Source: Microcyclospora pomicola | Lineage: Eukaryota; Ascomycota; Dothideomycetes; Capnodiales | Length of the DNA: 64,000 bases | Direction: 5' to 3' | NCBI GenBank assembly: GCA_002786065.1 | Contig: NHNY01000001.1 | Coordinates: forward strand, 1,612,001-1,676,000 | In this document: piece after piece, positions 21,091 to 32,433 of the stretch | How the letters are laid out: the number at the start of each line of letters is the position of its first letter | How positions within the stretch are numbered: the first letter of the stretch is position 1 | Notes under the pieces: generated by a model | The model's input: only the letters and a program-made list of their open reading frames with translations | What the model was told of the DNA's origin: nothing | Databases searched by the model: none | Made by a program: the position numbers and the translations under genes

Positions 21091-23151
21091 GATCTGAAGA
21101 GATCGATGTCCATGTCAGTCTGGTAGACTGTACCTAGATCAGCATTACTTTGTAGCTGGGACGATACACGACTACATTGTACCTGTGACCCTGTCGGACC
21201 TCTTCCAGCAGCTCGACTGGACCAGGGTGTGACAGTATCGTCCCTACCTATGTGGCCTGTCGCTCTTTACACCCACATTCCTCTTGAGATATGTCTGGGT
21301 CCTGTTGGCATCAGTACTATTATCTATTCTCGACTGCTATGCCATGAAACGTAGAATAGCAGTCGGGACGACCATAAATGCCACTATTAGAAGATCCTGG
21401 AAAGAGGTACATCGAGGACTACAAACCCGTTTGCATCTGGTCGTACTGCAATTCCAAAAAATAGCCTCCACTGCCGTGTGCGAGGTGGGAGGTCGGACTG
21501 CATGCACAGTTATATTTCTGTCCCCTGTAGTCGTACAAGGACCAATCCGAAGCGAAGTCTAGACATTCCACTCGCCCCACCGCCCAATCAGGTCCTCCAC
21601 TCCCCTGCGGGTCGATCTTACATGCATCCTGCAAGCCGGACGTTGGGCGCAGCCATGCGTCTGCAGGGCGGGACATGCACCGGCATCCTGCCTGGATCCC
21701 GACCTGCCGCACTCCTGCTGTTGTTCGACACACGAAGTACTGTATCATTGCTATTCACGATCCAATCCCGAGCAGCCTTGTTGGTGGCTTGAAGACTGCT
21801 GCATGCATCGAGGCCATGCGTACACTGCATCTGCAGCTCGGCAGGATGAAACGGCAGTGCGGTGAACGAGCATGGCAGAGCAGAGCGGCCTGTCCACACG
21901 TGGGGCAGCTGACAGGCACCGCGCAGTCATGGCGTGCCTGAGGGGTCCCGCACTGTGGTCGAGTGATGCGCGGCTCGTACGGGTAACGACGATGCCTTTT
22001 CCGCGGCATGGGAGCTTGCAGGCTCAGCCGGGTAAAGATACTGACAGGCTACAGACCTACAGTACCTACGCTCGCAGATGATCGAAGGAGAACTGCTTCG
22101 TTCGCTCGCGGATGATACGCATATGCAGTTCCTTGCTCGGAGATCCTTGCTCGATAGTCACAGACCCAGGTGGATCCAGCCTGTAGAATCCGTGTCCGGG
22201 AGGGTAGAGAAGCTTCGGCGCCAAGGGTATCTACGTGCCTACATGTACCTATGCTGGAAGCACGAAAGGAGGATAACGCTATCGGCTACGCCTCACGCGC
22301 TTGCGACAGGTCTGCCGGCACGTATCACTTTCGACGTGACGGACGCTGCGTTGGACCGTCATTCTTCGACTGAAACATGAGGCAAGTTTCGCGATGGTAC
22401 TTGATACTACACACGGCTGGATCACCGAGCTCCTGTAGTAATTATACTGTGACTATCGGATTATTCCCGCTCTATCCTACCACGATGGAGTATCGAACGG
22501 TCCGGGTTGGTCGCCCCACTCCGTCAGCGCCGAAAACGTGTTCGGGAGAGAAAGGGTAGCGTGAGACGTGCGTCTATATGACCAGAGTTGCGAAATTGGC
22601 GTCGCCCGTTGGATGTTGTTGTTGTCCATGCTCGTTAGGGCTCGAAGAGCACTGTTGTCAGTACAGTAAACTACAGTACAGTATAGCGAGAGAGTGCTGT
22701 CATGACTGTATCGTAGATCGACCAGTGTGTCTTCTCCGTTGGGCCGTCATCATCCTGTGCGGTGTCCAGTCCGTACCTTAAAAAGTGTCGTCTAGCAGGA
22801 AACCGGTATGGCCCGCAAGTCTAGACAGGCATGAACTCCAGGAAGCAGCAGCACAACCAGCTTGTCCAACGACGTTTGCGCTGTCCACCGAACCTCGTCC
22901 ATACCGACACCCACCACCTCACCGCTCCCACATCGTCACCATCATAACAGCAATAAATATCTCGCCTCCTCGACCTCGATACTGCAACGCGGCACGGGCC
23001 AACGAATACTTCGTCCTCCACACCTCTCACGACTGCTTCGCTCTCGCTCGCATCATCACTTGGCGCTCCCGTCACGGCTCGACAACGCTCCATTCCCCCG
23101 CGCGACGTGCACGACTGAATCGAATCGCTGGACTTAACATGCGATGACACC
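21091..23151. other. 2-kb intergenic region upstream of the RhoGEF
   Basis: Both flanking genes read rightward, so this is NAD+ synthetase 3' flank plus the RhoGEF promoter and leader. Open frames reach about 135 codons on either strand but are Cys/Arg-rich and lack domains. ACAGTA-type repeats cluster near 22656-22685. The last 300 bp are C-rich, as fungal 5' leaders often are. No gene is supported. Confidence 0.4.
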
Positions 23152-26100
23152 ATGTCCACCTCTCCGTGGACAGCCAATGGCGACATGGCCCATGCTATGG
23201 ACACACGCAGTCCGACTTCTCCGCCCATCCTGCGAGCAAACGTGAGTGGGCCGCTCGACGACTACCCGCACGAATACTTCGACCGCTACGAAAACCCTCC
23301 CTATTCTCCATCGCCCGACGAGACGCAATACATCCATGCCTCCGTAGCGCGACCGTCCTCTCGAACAGGCCATGCTGCCCAGTCCAGGTCCGCGTCTGGA
23401 GGCAGCCTTGCGCAGCATCATGCTCTGAACAGCGTCCGCTCGAATCCTGCCCTCTTACCCTCGAGACAAGCAGGTACGGTCCGGGATATCGCGACCAGGT
23501 TCAATAATAGCGAATACACTGGCTCTCCACCGAGCATACTCGCAGCCCTGCCCGTGGCTGCGGACCACTACAGAATACCTTCGTCGGGTTTGGGCGGTGC
23601 CGGACAGAAGTCAACAGGTGGGGGACCGGATCACTCGAAACTGCAAAAGAGACGGCCAGTGCGGATAGGATCACCTCATAGTCCAGCATCTGCACAGAAG
23701 TCTCGCTCCGCTCAGACATCTTTCGAGACGGTGACTTCGCAGTCGTCGGATGCTACGATCACGAGTAGCCGAAGCCAACCTTATGGTGGGATATCCGACA
23801 AGCAGCTGTACGGCAGCACCAGGCCATTGTTCGGAGAGATCACGTCGGATGGTCGCTTTCACGGCAACTTCGACTTGGCAAGTTACGAGCAAGCTTATGA
23901 TCCGATTCACTCGGCTCAAACAAGGGTCCGTTCAGCACCTCGCAGACAAAGTGAAAGCAGTCTCGCTCTACGACACGGAAGAAGCCAGTCCAGACAAGGT
24001 CGCATGTCCCCGACTCTCTCGCCACTGACGAACCGGGAAGCACTGCAACACAGACGCAGCAGAAGTGAGATAAATCCGTCTGGATCGCAGTATGAGTCGT
24101 CGGGTACAAGAGACAATTCACAATTAACCTCCTCGATGTACCCGACACCACCAAGCTCAGGTACCAGAAATGTATTGACCAAAAGCTCGCGCATACCGGT
24201 AAGCTCCAACCGGCATGGCGGTAGCGATGCTTCATCTGTGGGTCATCCACAATCTAGGCCGGGTCCTGCCGTAGGAAGCCCTCCGGATTGGCACCAAAAC
24301 CTGTCAAGATCGCCTAATAGCATACCAACGCCTGCAAAGGAAAATGTCGCACATTCTGCCATACCCAGAAGTGGCCGATATCAGCCGCCACCTATAACCA
24401 CAGCACAGACCAACCAAACGCTTTCGGCGAAGATCGTTGCGCCGCTGCCCAAAACATCACCACCTCTACGTTCCTCACGTCCTCGCCTGCCTGTCAGCTC
24501 GGCGACAACTGCATCGACGCGTGCAAAGGTGGCAGATAGGTTCCAAGGATCTCGGCCCAGCGATGGCAGAGCACCTAGTGAGCAGTGGCTCGGCAGACCA
24601 TATGATCCCAAGGAGTATTCGCGCCGGAAGATACCCGAGCTGGACAAGGTAGACTTTGAAGCTCGCCGGGAAAAAGTGAAGCAGGCAATGCTTGAGCATA
24701 CCGCGCAAAGTCGTGCTGAGGAGGAATATGCCCGGAGCCGATCACGCACTTCGTCTGCAAAGGATTACCGTCGGCGTAGCCGGGTGTCAGACTTTGGTAC
24801 AGACAGCCCTACTGCTGACGATGAGCTGCATAATGATGTTGATCAACACCAAGCGGATGAAATGAACCTGGAAACTGACAGCATGGACGTGGCTCATACC
24901 CCGGGCTTGAACGGCCACATGCGCAGCTTGAGCTTGGCCACCACGGCCATATCAGAACATCGTTTGGCAGAGCGTGCATCCTTTATGACAGATGCTACTG
25001 AATTTGAGGAGAGCCCGGTCTTTGGGCGGTTGGGATTGCAAGCCGATGTACCACCGACGCAAGACCAAGTTGCGGAAATGCCTATTCTTCTCACATCGGC
25101 GGCCTATCAACCATTTTCCAAGGCTGCCAGAGAACCACCAAGGGAAGACCAAAGTCTTTTGGAATCTCCTGTACTTGGGAATGGAGGAGCAAGTCACGTG
25201 CGCAGCGCTTCAACGACAAGCAAATCTGAGACAGTGTTCGCAGACGATAGCCCATCGGTATCTGCCCGGGACAGTCCAGACGATACAAGGAACCAGTGGG
25301 GTCTTCATCTGAATACATCCAGAGACCATGGATCCATCAAGATAATGCTGGACGATGTGTCACTACCGACACAGACTGCTGCGCCTTCCACGAGTATCAT
25401 GATGCGACCAAGACATCACGTGTCTTCGCGTTCGAACGAGTACGCACATGCACAGGCACCCCATAGTCACGCACATGCCGTGAATGGCCATGATGCGTCT
25501 CCGGTCGAATATGCCGAGAATTCACATGTGCATGACACTCCTCGGGACCAGACATCACAAGCCACTAATCAGCAGTCTTCGGATGATTCACGATTTACTC
25601 CGAGCACATACGCAGCCGCTTTAGACCAGTACGCATCCACAGGTACTTTGCCCCCCGAACTGCTCTTACAGATGGAAGACCATACGGTGGACTTGAATCG
25701 AGTCTCTGCAAATGGTGGCTCAGATGCTATCATGGTGCAGAACCTGCTGGATAGCATTGTGACCGCGCGGTCCGGCCAGGCCACGCAGCAGAGAGAAGAA
25801 TCCTCGCGAAGCAACCAGTACATCCTTCCTGCTGTGACCCCTGACACGCCACCAGGCGCAAGGAGAACTACAGGTACAGCGGTGGTGTTCCGCAATGGCA
25901 GAGACTCTCTTGTCGAGGATTCAGCTGCTAGCGATGAGGACGACTTTGAAGCACGAATCAGGAAGGCAGACGAGGAATGGGCTCGTCAACAACTTGACGA
26001 AGGCAACGTAGGTTATGATGCGACTGGAGGGTACGCGCCTCCATTGCCACCGAAGGATGAAGGCTATACCTCTCGATCGAGTACGGGCGCGCAGAGGTTG

Positions 26101-28833
26101 GGCCTGCCATCAACTTTTGTTGATGCTTTCACGACGCCCACCAAGGTCGAAGTTGTGCGCAAACCCGTCAATGGCCCAACTCTAGCCTTGAACACTTCGA
26201 ACCTCGAGCAAAGTGCTTCGACCGTGTATTCGCCGGCAGTCTCCATTCCTGCTCCTCCTGCACCACCAGCGATCGAGGTGCCTGCTAATTTGCCCTTTGG
26301 TGTTGCCGAAGTCCCGCAGATACCTACATCTTACTCCCAGCGAAACTCTGGTGAATCGTCACCCAGGATCCGCCGGAACATCTGGGGTCCGACATCAGGC
26401 TCCCCACGACCTTCATTCGACAGCCAGCGAGCTCCAAACATCCCGCAGATCCCTGGATCAGTGTCGGTGCCTTCTCTAACGAGCTCGACTCGTCAAAACT
26501 CGGTCGACGTTGATAGCGCGGTGAAGCTTACGAAAACGACTTCCCCAGGACCGGAGCAGAAGCGATTGTCCAAGCGTCGACACATCATCAAGGAATTGCT
26601 CGACACCGAAAACACATATCACCAGGATCTCAAGATCATCGAGGATATCTACAAGGCAACCGCAGGTGAACTGATCAGCGTCGAGGACAAGAAGACGTTA
26701 TTTGGTAATTGTGATGAGATTGAGCGCTTCTCATTACAATTCTATGACGACCTCCGTAAGGCGGTACACGAGGTGTACGTACCCTCGAAGCAGACGCGCT
26801 GGACCAACAAACGTGGCAGCTTTTCGACCACACAGAGCGACGGAACTGGTCAGAACTCCGTGAATGCACAGTCCACATCGAGTAACGAACCTGTTGACAA
26901 CGAGCGTGATCGAACCACGACCATTGGCCAGACATTCTTGGCGAATCTTGGGCAAATGGATCTGGTCTATGGGACATATTTGAAGAACCATGATGCAGCA
27001 AATCAACGCTTGTCTGCGCTCAAGAACGTAGCAGGAGTCAAGCGATGGCTCGAGGAGTGCCACAATAATGCTAGTGACATCACCTCGGCATGGGATCTCG
27101 ATTCGCTACTGGTCAAACCCACTCAACGGGTTTCGAAATATCCGATGCTGCTACAGCAGCTGCTTGAGACCACACCTGCGGAACATCCTGATCATGGCCC
27201 TCTACAGGTAGCCGCCAGAGATTCCGTCACTATGCTGACCCGGATCAACGAGGCGAAGAAGCGTGCAGATATCGTCGATTCGATCATCAACCGCAAAGCT
27301 AAGGATGGTGATGTCCGCAGTGGTCTGGCAAAAGCATTCGGTCGACGCACGGAAAAACTTAAGGAACGTGTAGGCATTGCCGAGGCTTTCCAGGATGTGG
27401 AATTCGATGAGCTCGCGCATAAGTTCGGCGGCCACTACATCCGACTCCAGATCTGCATGCGTGATGTGCAGGATTACCTGCATCGGATCGACAAGTCCAT
27501 GCAACAGATCAATGAATGTGCTGCCGCGCTCGAGCTGTACACAGATGTATCGCCTAGCAGTCTACCCGAGACGGAGAGCAAGTGGCGACGCTATGGTCAA
27601 GCAATTCGAGAGATCGTGGGCGTCGCTTTTCCGGACCACAAGGCGGCCGTGCAGAAACGCGTCATTGCTCCGATGATTGCTTGCATTAAATTGCACGAAG
27701 GCCCGCAGAACGCCATTGCTCAGCGTAAAAAGCGAATAGTGGACTTTGCCCGGTGCAAGGCTATCGAGAAGCGTGGCGAAAAGCCGGACAAAAAGACGAT
27801 CGAAGCATCAGACATGTATGTAGCTCTCAACGACCATCTCAAGATGGAGTTGCCAGGACTCTACAGCTTGACTGGGACTTTGGTCCAAGCTTGTCTGACG
27901 TGCTTCTTGGACATCCAACTGAATTGGTACAACATCTGGGAGCGGAAATTGAGAACCACCATCGATGCGATCGACTTCCCGGCTAGCATTCAGCACATTG
28001 AGCCAGCGTTCAAAGCGGACTACGAGTTAATCGAGCAGAAAATTGCCGCACTTGGCATCTGCAACGGCACACTGATCGCGGAATCTGCCAGCTTCCTTTC
28101 ACCTTCCACGACAACCCTCGTCAATGATTCGGATCAGTCTTCGTCAAAGCGACCTTCGTTGTTCGAGTCCAAGCGAACGATATCCACTAGTAGCGAGCTG
28201 TCGCAGCACCGCCCGCATGTGCACAAGCGCCATAGCAGTGGATACTCGCCAAGCTACGAAGGATCGCTGCAACCGGCAGACACGCGAGTGAGGTCCAACT
28301 CATCTATGTCCATGCGTGGCTCGTCGAGTCAGGCACAACAGATGGCCGCGCCACCGATGCCAGCGAACCGTCCGTGGTCAAACCACTCGAACACAGCCAC
28401 ACCTGCCTCTTCCTTCTCTACCAGCCGCCCGACAACTGCCAATCAGCGACCCAGTGACGAGTACTATCGCAATCGGCCAACGTCCAACAGCACCTTCGTG
28501 ACTGCTCGGCCCGATCAACCAAATAACTACCGCTTCTCCGACATGTTCCATTCGGCTCTTCCTCCAGACACACCGTCTACCCGCCCGACAACCCCCAAGG
28601 ATGCGACGCCGTCCGGGCTCCAGGTCATGTTCGTATGCGCCAGCCTGTTCGAGTTCAGCATCGACAAGACTCGCAAGGAGGGTGGCTACCCCTACCTCAC
28701 CTATGCCTCTGGCGAGGTGTTCGACGTCATCGCGCAGAAGGGAGAATTGTGGCTCGCGAAGAACCAGGACGACAGCTCCAACGCGCTCGGTTGGATCTGG
28801 GAGCAGCACTTTGTCATTCTTTCGGGAGAGTGA
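23152..28833 (+). CDS. RhoGEF with DH, BAR and SH3 domains (Tuba/Gef3-like)
   Basis: A single 5.7-kb exon encodes 1893 residues. The first 1100 residues are mostly disordered, rich in Ser, Pro, Arg and Gln, with many possible phosphorylation sites. A Dbl-homology domain starts at about 1140 (SKRRHIIKELLDTENTY) and runs to about 1370, including LLVKPTQRVSKYPMLLQQLL, the family's core helix. A polar insert (about 1204-1255) splits two DH helices. A BAR-type coiled domain follows (about 1400-1650), including DYLHRIDKSMQQIN and QKRVIAPM. Another low-complexity stretch leads to a C-terminal SH3-like domain (about 1823-1893, ALFEFS-type start and GWIWEQHF). The arrangement resembles DNMBP/Tuba and fission yeast Gef3, which activate Rho/Cdc42 GTPases at membranes or septin structures. 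The target GTPase is not shown by the sequence. Confidence 0.9.
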   Translation: MSTSPWTANGDMAHAMDTRSPTSPPILRANVSGPLDDYPHEYFDRYENPPYSPSPDETQYIHASVARPSSRTGHAAQSRSASGGSLAQHHALNSVRSNPALLPSRQAGTVRDIATRFNNSEYTGSPPSILAALPVAADHYRIPSSGLGGAGQKSTGGGPDHSKLQKRRPVRIGSPHSPASAQKSRSAQTSFETVTSQSSDATITSSRSQPYGGISDKQLYGSTRPLFGEITSDGRFHGNFDLASYEQAYDPIHSAQTRVRSAPRRQSESSLALRHGRSQSRQGRMSPTLSPLTNREALQHRRSRSEINPSGSQYESSGTRDNSQLTSSMYPTPPSSGTRNVLTKSSRIPVSSNRHGGSDASSVGHPQSRPGPAVGSPPDWHQNLSRSPNSIPTPAKENVAHSAIPRSGRYQPPPITTAQTNQTLSAKIVAPLPKTSPPLRSSRPRLPVSSATTASTRAKVADRFQGSRPSDGRAPSEQWLGRPYDPKEYSRRKIPELDKVDFEARREKVKQAMLEHTAQSRAEEEYARSRSRTSSAKDYRRRSRVSDFGTDSPTADDELHNDVDQHQADEMNLETDSMDVAHTPGLNGHMRSLSLATTAISEHRLAERASFMTDATEFEESPVFGRLGLQADVPPTQDQVAEMPILLTSAAYQPFSKAAREPPREDQSLLESPVLGNGGASHVRSASTTSKSETVFADDSPSVSARDSPDDTRNQWGLHLNTSRDHGSIKIMLDDVSLPTQTAAPSTSIMMRPRHHVSSRSNEYAHAQAPHSHAHAVNGHDASPVEYAENSHVHDTPRDQTSQATNQQSSDDSRFTPSTYAAALDQYASTGTLPPELLLQMEDHTVDLNRVSANGGSDAIMVQNLLDSIVTARSGQATQQREESSRSNQYILPAVTPDTPPGARRTTGTAVVFRNGRDSLVEDSAASDEDDFEARIRKADEEWARQQLDEGNVGYDATGGYAPPLPPKDEGYTSRSSTGAQRLGLPSTFVDAFTTPTKVEVVRKPVNGPTLALNTSNLEQSASTVYSPAVSIPAPPAPPAIEVPANLPFGVAEVPQIPTSYSQRNSGESSPRIRRNIWGPTSGSPRPSFDSQRAPNIPQIPGSVSVPSLTSSTRQNSVDVDSAVKLTKTTSPGPEQKRLSKRRHIIKELLDTENTYHQDLKIIEDIYKATAGELISVEDKKTLFGNCDEIERFSLQFYDDLRKAVHEVYVPSKQTRWTNKRGSFSTTQSDGTGQNSVNAQSTSSNEPVDNERDRTTTIGQTFLANLGQMDLVYGTYLKNHDAANQRLSALKNVAGVKRWLEECHNNASDITSAWDLDSLLVKPTQRVSKYPMLLQQLLETTPAEHPDHGPLQVAARDSVTMLTRINEAKKRADIVDSIINRKAKDGDVRSGLAKAFGRRTEKLKERVGIAEAFQDVEFDELAHKFGGHYIRLQICMRDVQDYLHRIDKSMQQINECAAALELYTDVSPSSLPETESKWRRYGQAIREIVGVAFPDHKAAVQKRVIAPMIACIKLHEGPQNAIAQRKKRIVDFARCKAIEKRGEKPDKKTIEASDMYVALNDHLKMELPGLYSLTGTLVQACLTCFLDIQLNWYNIWERKLRTTIDAIDFPASIQHIEPAFKADYELIEQKIAALGICNGTLIAESASFLSPSTTTLVNDSDQSSSKRPSLFESKRTISTSSELSQHRPHVHKRHSSGYSPSYEGSLQPADTRVRSNSSMSMRGSSSQAQQMAAPPMPANRPWSNHSNTATPASSFSTSRPTTANQRPSDEYYRNRPTSNSTFVTARPDQPNNYRFSDMFHSALPPDTPSTRPTTPKDATPSGLQVMFVCASLFEFSIDKTRKEGGYPYLTYASGEVFDVIAQKGELWLAKNQDDSSNALGWIWEQHFVILSGE

Positions 28834-30207
28834 TGATGTCGCGCATCAATCTGCTCGTCAATCCGGCAGCACGGACCATTTCAATTTCTTTTTCATGTTC
28901 GATCCTTTGTTTCTTGACCTTTGGAAGTTTACGATGCTCAATAGCGTCAATGCAAATTGGGCCAGCGCAGGTGTTCACACGGAGCACTTGAGCCAAACCT
29001 TCCTCTCTTATTTTCCTCCTCGCACCACAATCATACTATACGTGGTCTCTTCATTCCACCGGCCTGGGACAATGTACTTGCCGTGAAAAGGAGCGTGGCC
29101 CCACGGCAATATCTTCCTTCGATGGTGTGTTTTTTCTACATGTTTGGGGCCAAAAATGACGGTGTCATTCAACCGCGAGTCGTTGTGCGGGCGATCAGAT
29201 ACTCGTCCTGCAGGGAAACCATATCATGAGTCGTGCTGTTTTGCGTCCGACCACATGGCAAGGTGTTCACATGTATACTATATGTCTTACTGAGGAGTTG
29301 AGATATGGTTGTGGGAGACTTAGGAAGAGGGAACGGAGGAGGAGTAGGAGGAGGAAGAGGCAGAATCATCTGGGAAAGGGGGGATTACTGAGTAAGGTAG
29401 ATACCAGCCCCGAATGAAAGATAGTCGAACCAAATTCGAGGCAAATATCTCATGACTGTTGATTTCCTTCGTGAATACTTGTCATGAGATGGTTGAGGGG
29501 GGTCTGTGAGGTGCCATTCGACATGTATTGTGTTTGTTCAGGTTCGTCCAGGGAGAGCCTTGAATTGTGGAGATGATGGAGGAGGAAATGGAGAGAAGGT
29601 CGTCAATTGAGGAGCAGCATGTGCCCCATTGTGCTTCCCACCTTCTATGACCTTAGCGTAAGACATCGGTGACTTGGTCTCCGCTCTCTTAGTCTCTGCT
29701 TGGTACTATGTGTGTGTGTGTGTGTGTGTGCCGTGGCATGACTCTCGTTATCGAAGATGACCAATTTGTGAGACGAGACGAGATGAGGCGCATTCGCGTC
29801 CTGGGTTGTATACATGCTCTCCACCTCCCTATTATTCAAGGCAAGAAACGAGATTCTACGTGAGAACTATGCCATCCGTTCATTCGTTCATGACCTACAT
29901 ACCTGCATGCATACATGCATACCGCCATCCGAACGCGGATATGTCAAGGTCGATGATATATGTGTTTTCTCATAAAACAGCCCCAGAAAACTCCGAGACG
30001 CCAGACCGACCGCGCTTGATGTTTATACCGACCTGTACTGGCGGTGGCAAGATGGGAAGGTATTTCCTTCTTAGGTCATGATGACCGGTTTGCACCGGCG
30101 TTGCTTTTTGATGCGACTATCACAGCACGGCGCAGTCGAGGTTTGAGCTTTCTGTCCATGTGTTCATCGGACCTTCGTCCGGCGTTCCGCGACTACTGCC
30201 TCTACTA
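28834..30207. other. Convergent 3' spacer with simple repeats
   Basis: A 1.4-kb region between the 3' ends of the RhoGEF (+) and the methyltransferase (-). It has a purine-rich GGA/AGG tract at about 29319-29364 and a pure (TG)11 microsatellite at 29709-29730. CATACATGCATAC-type short repeats lie near 29900-29922. No gene is supported. Confidence 0.5.
29709..29730. repeat. (TG)11 microsatellite
   Basis: Eleven uninterrupted TG units in the spacer between two convergent genes. It is non-coding and likely length-polymorphic between strains. Confidence 0.95.
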
Positions 30208-31415
30208 CTACTTCTTCGTAACCTGCTCCTCACTCCGCTCGCGCGGACTGAGACTGAGGCGATGCTGGCTGCCGCGGAAGACGTGCAGGCCGACATCCGT
30301 GGCCCAGTCGGCGTATCCGTCGCCTGGCTGTCCAGGGAGGGGGAAGCGCATGGAGCCGTCCTCGATAAAGTTGGCGGTCTTCATCAGCTGAAAGAAGGCC
30401 TTTTCGCTGTCGTGCCGGGTCTTAGTGGCGAGGATGATGACGGCTTTTGGCGACCGCTCGACCAGCGCGACCAGCGTGTTGACCAGCGGCTGCAGCGTGT
30501 CGGTGTTGTAGGTGCACTCTGACACGACGATGAGGTCGTTGGTGCGTCGAAGGACGGACGCGGGCAGCGGTTGCTCCCAGTCCAGGGGCTCGAAGCGGAC
30601 GCGTGCGGAGATGGCGGGCTGCATGCGGGCGATGTTGAGGTGGACCAGCTCGCTGGCTTCGGGGAGGTCGGTGAGAAGGGCGTCGCAGTCGGGGATCGCT
30701 TGGGCGATGCTGATGCCGACGCTGCCGCAGCCACAGCCTAGCTCGATGAGCTGTAGGCGGCGGAAGGAGGCAGACACGAGAACGTACTCCAGTAACGGAA
30801 GGGGAGAGCTCGTGGTCTGCAGGGAGATGGTCTGGTCAATGTACTGTGTAAGCACTTGCGAGCCGTCCCAGAGGTGCCGGGCGATGCTGTCTCCCGCGTC
30901 TTCCAGGAGAGACACGGTCCGTTCAGCCAGCGAGGTGAATCGTCGTTCAACTCTATGCCCGCTTTCGAAGTGTTGCCGTGTCGGATCCATCAGACCACTC
31001 CAGACGTCGACAATCGGTGGCAAGAAGCCGGCGTGCCTGCCGTCCGGATTTCTGATGGAGATGTGCAGACACGCGGGCCAGTCCATGTCCTGCCGGCTCA
31101 GGTTGAGCTCGACCGGCAACGACCTCGCCCCGGCGAGCCATTGGAGTTTTCGACGCAGAAAGATGTCGCCGTTTGCATCGGGGTTCCGGATCGTGGCCAC
31201 CAGGTCCAGATTGTAGGGATAGAAGGTCTCGCCCAGGTCCGTCGTCAACGTGATGACAGCCTTGAGACAGTCGGTCTTGGACGCCCGGTCCACCACCACC
31301 TTGGGGGTTTTGAGAAAGCGAACTGTTGAGAGGCCCAGTCAGTCATACAGCGATTCTGGCAAGACATGTCTTCATTCTTGAGGTGAAGTCCAGGAGACGA
31401 CTTACTGTAATGCAT
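30208..31415 (-). CDS. METTL21/Methyltransf_16-type protein methyltransferase
   Basis: A predicted S-adenosylmethionine-dependent methyltransferase of the lysine methyltransferase group (Methyltransf_16). Two exons (31406-31415 and 30208-31322) encode 374 residues. The first coding exon is only 10 nt (MHY plus one base) and splices through an 83-nt intron (GTAAGT donor, GACTGAC branch motif, CAACAG acceptor) to give MHYIRFLKTPKV, a start typical of fungal relatives. The SAM-binding motif I is LIELGCGCGSVGI (about 195-207), followed by LLTDLPEA and, further on, the strand NDLIVVSECTYN of the post-motif region. The N-terminal 150 residues are specific to fungal members. The protein substrate is unknown; relatives methylate elongation factors, chaperones or ribosomal proteins. 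Confidence 0.88.
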
Positions 31416-32433
31416 GGCTGTCGCGTGCGGAGGTGATGAGTGCTCCGATCCAAGGCCAACGGGTTTCTTCAGTGCAGCGCCATGATCGTAAGCTGGAGAT
31501 CGCGCGAATGAACGGTCGAGGCTGTGCGTGCCGGGCCGAGCAGGTTCGGTTACAGTGATATGCAGCAAAGTCGAAGCATAGGATCTCGATACGTTGAAAG
31601 CGGATCACTGTTTCTACCCTTCATCTCTCGTCATGCGGCGCACGCGGCTATGCGTCTAATGACGGAGTTGGGGAACAATATCGACGATTGCTGGTTGGAT
31701 CGTGGAGGCTGGATCGTGGCGTCGTAAAATCCACGTCAGGCGCGGGCTTCATCGGCGATCTTTAGGTATGACCTTTATGTACCTTACCTTACCTTACCAT
31801 GAGCACATGGCTAGTGGGATACAGTGTTTTCTCGGCGAATTGCACTCGTCCATACTAGATGTATGTTTGCACAATAACTTCAGTACATATAGTAGCGCCG
31901 CTGAATTGTAGACTATGCATCGGGACGCGCACAAAACCGACCCCTGCAAGTCTCCGGGATTTCCTGGAGTCTTGCTGGACCACAACGACAAATAAAGCTT
32001 CCTGCTCTCGAATGCCGCTTTCCACGGGATCTGACCCTTGATTTCTTCCCTGCCCTGAATGACCCGGACAGGATACGGATCCATCGCCGCGCTCTTTCGC
32101 TAGAGCGGCACCAACGTGCATACCGGAACACAAAAACTTGACCAGGTCCTGGGTCATTCTCGTGTCGGCCTATAGCACCCTTGCGATCGCCAGCCTGGCA
32201 CCATTTCCCGAAGAAAACCGAACGCGCTCACGCTTGGTGGAAAAGAAAAGAAGACAGGGCAGCTCAGGGGTTGCTCACGGAGATCTCTCGCACACCATGT
32301 TTCAGTTTAGGACGCTTTCAACCCCTTCAGAAGTCCTCCGCCGGGGTAGTATTGAAAGCGCTGCTCCGTGAGCGCGTTTGCGGGAAATCGCTTTGCTTCT
32401 TTCTACGCACGCGATCGGCGTGCTCGTCCTCAC
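31416..32433. other. Intergenic region with ACCTT tandem repeat
   Basis: A 1-kb spacer between two minus-strand genes, containing the methyltransferase promoter and the PHD gene's 3' flank. A short tandem (ACCTT)3ACC lies at 31781-31798. Open frames on both strands are short and without domains. No gene is supported. Confidence 0.4.
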
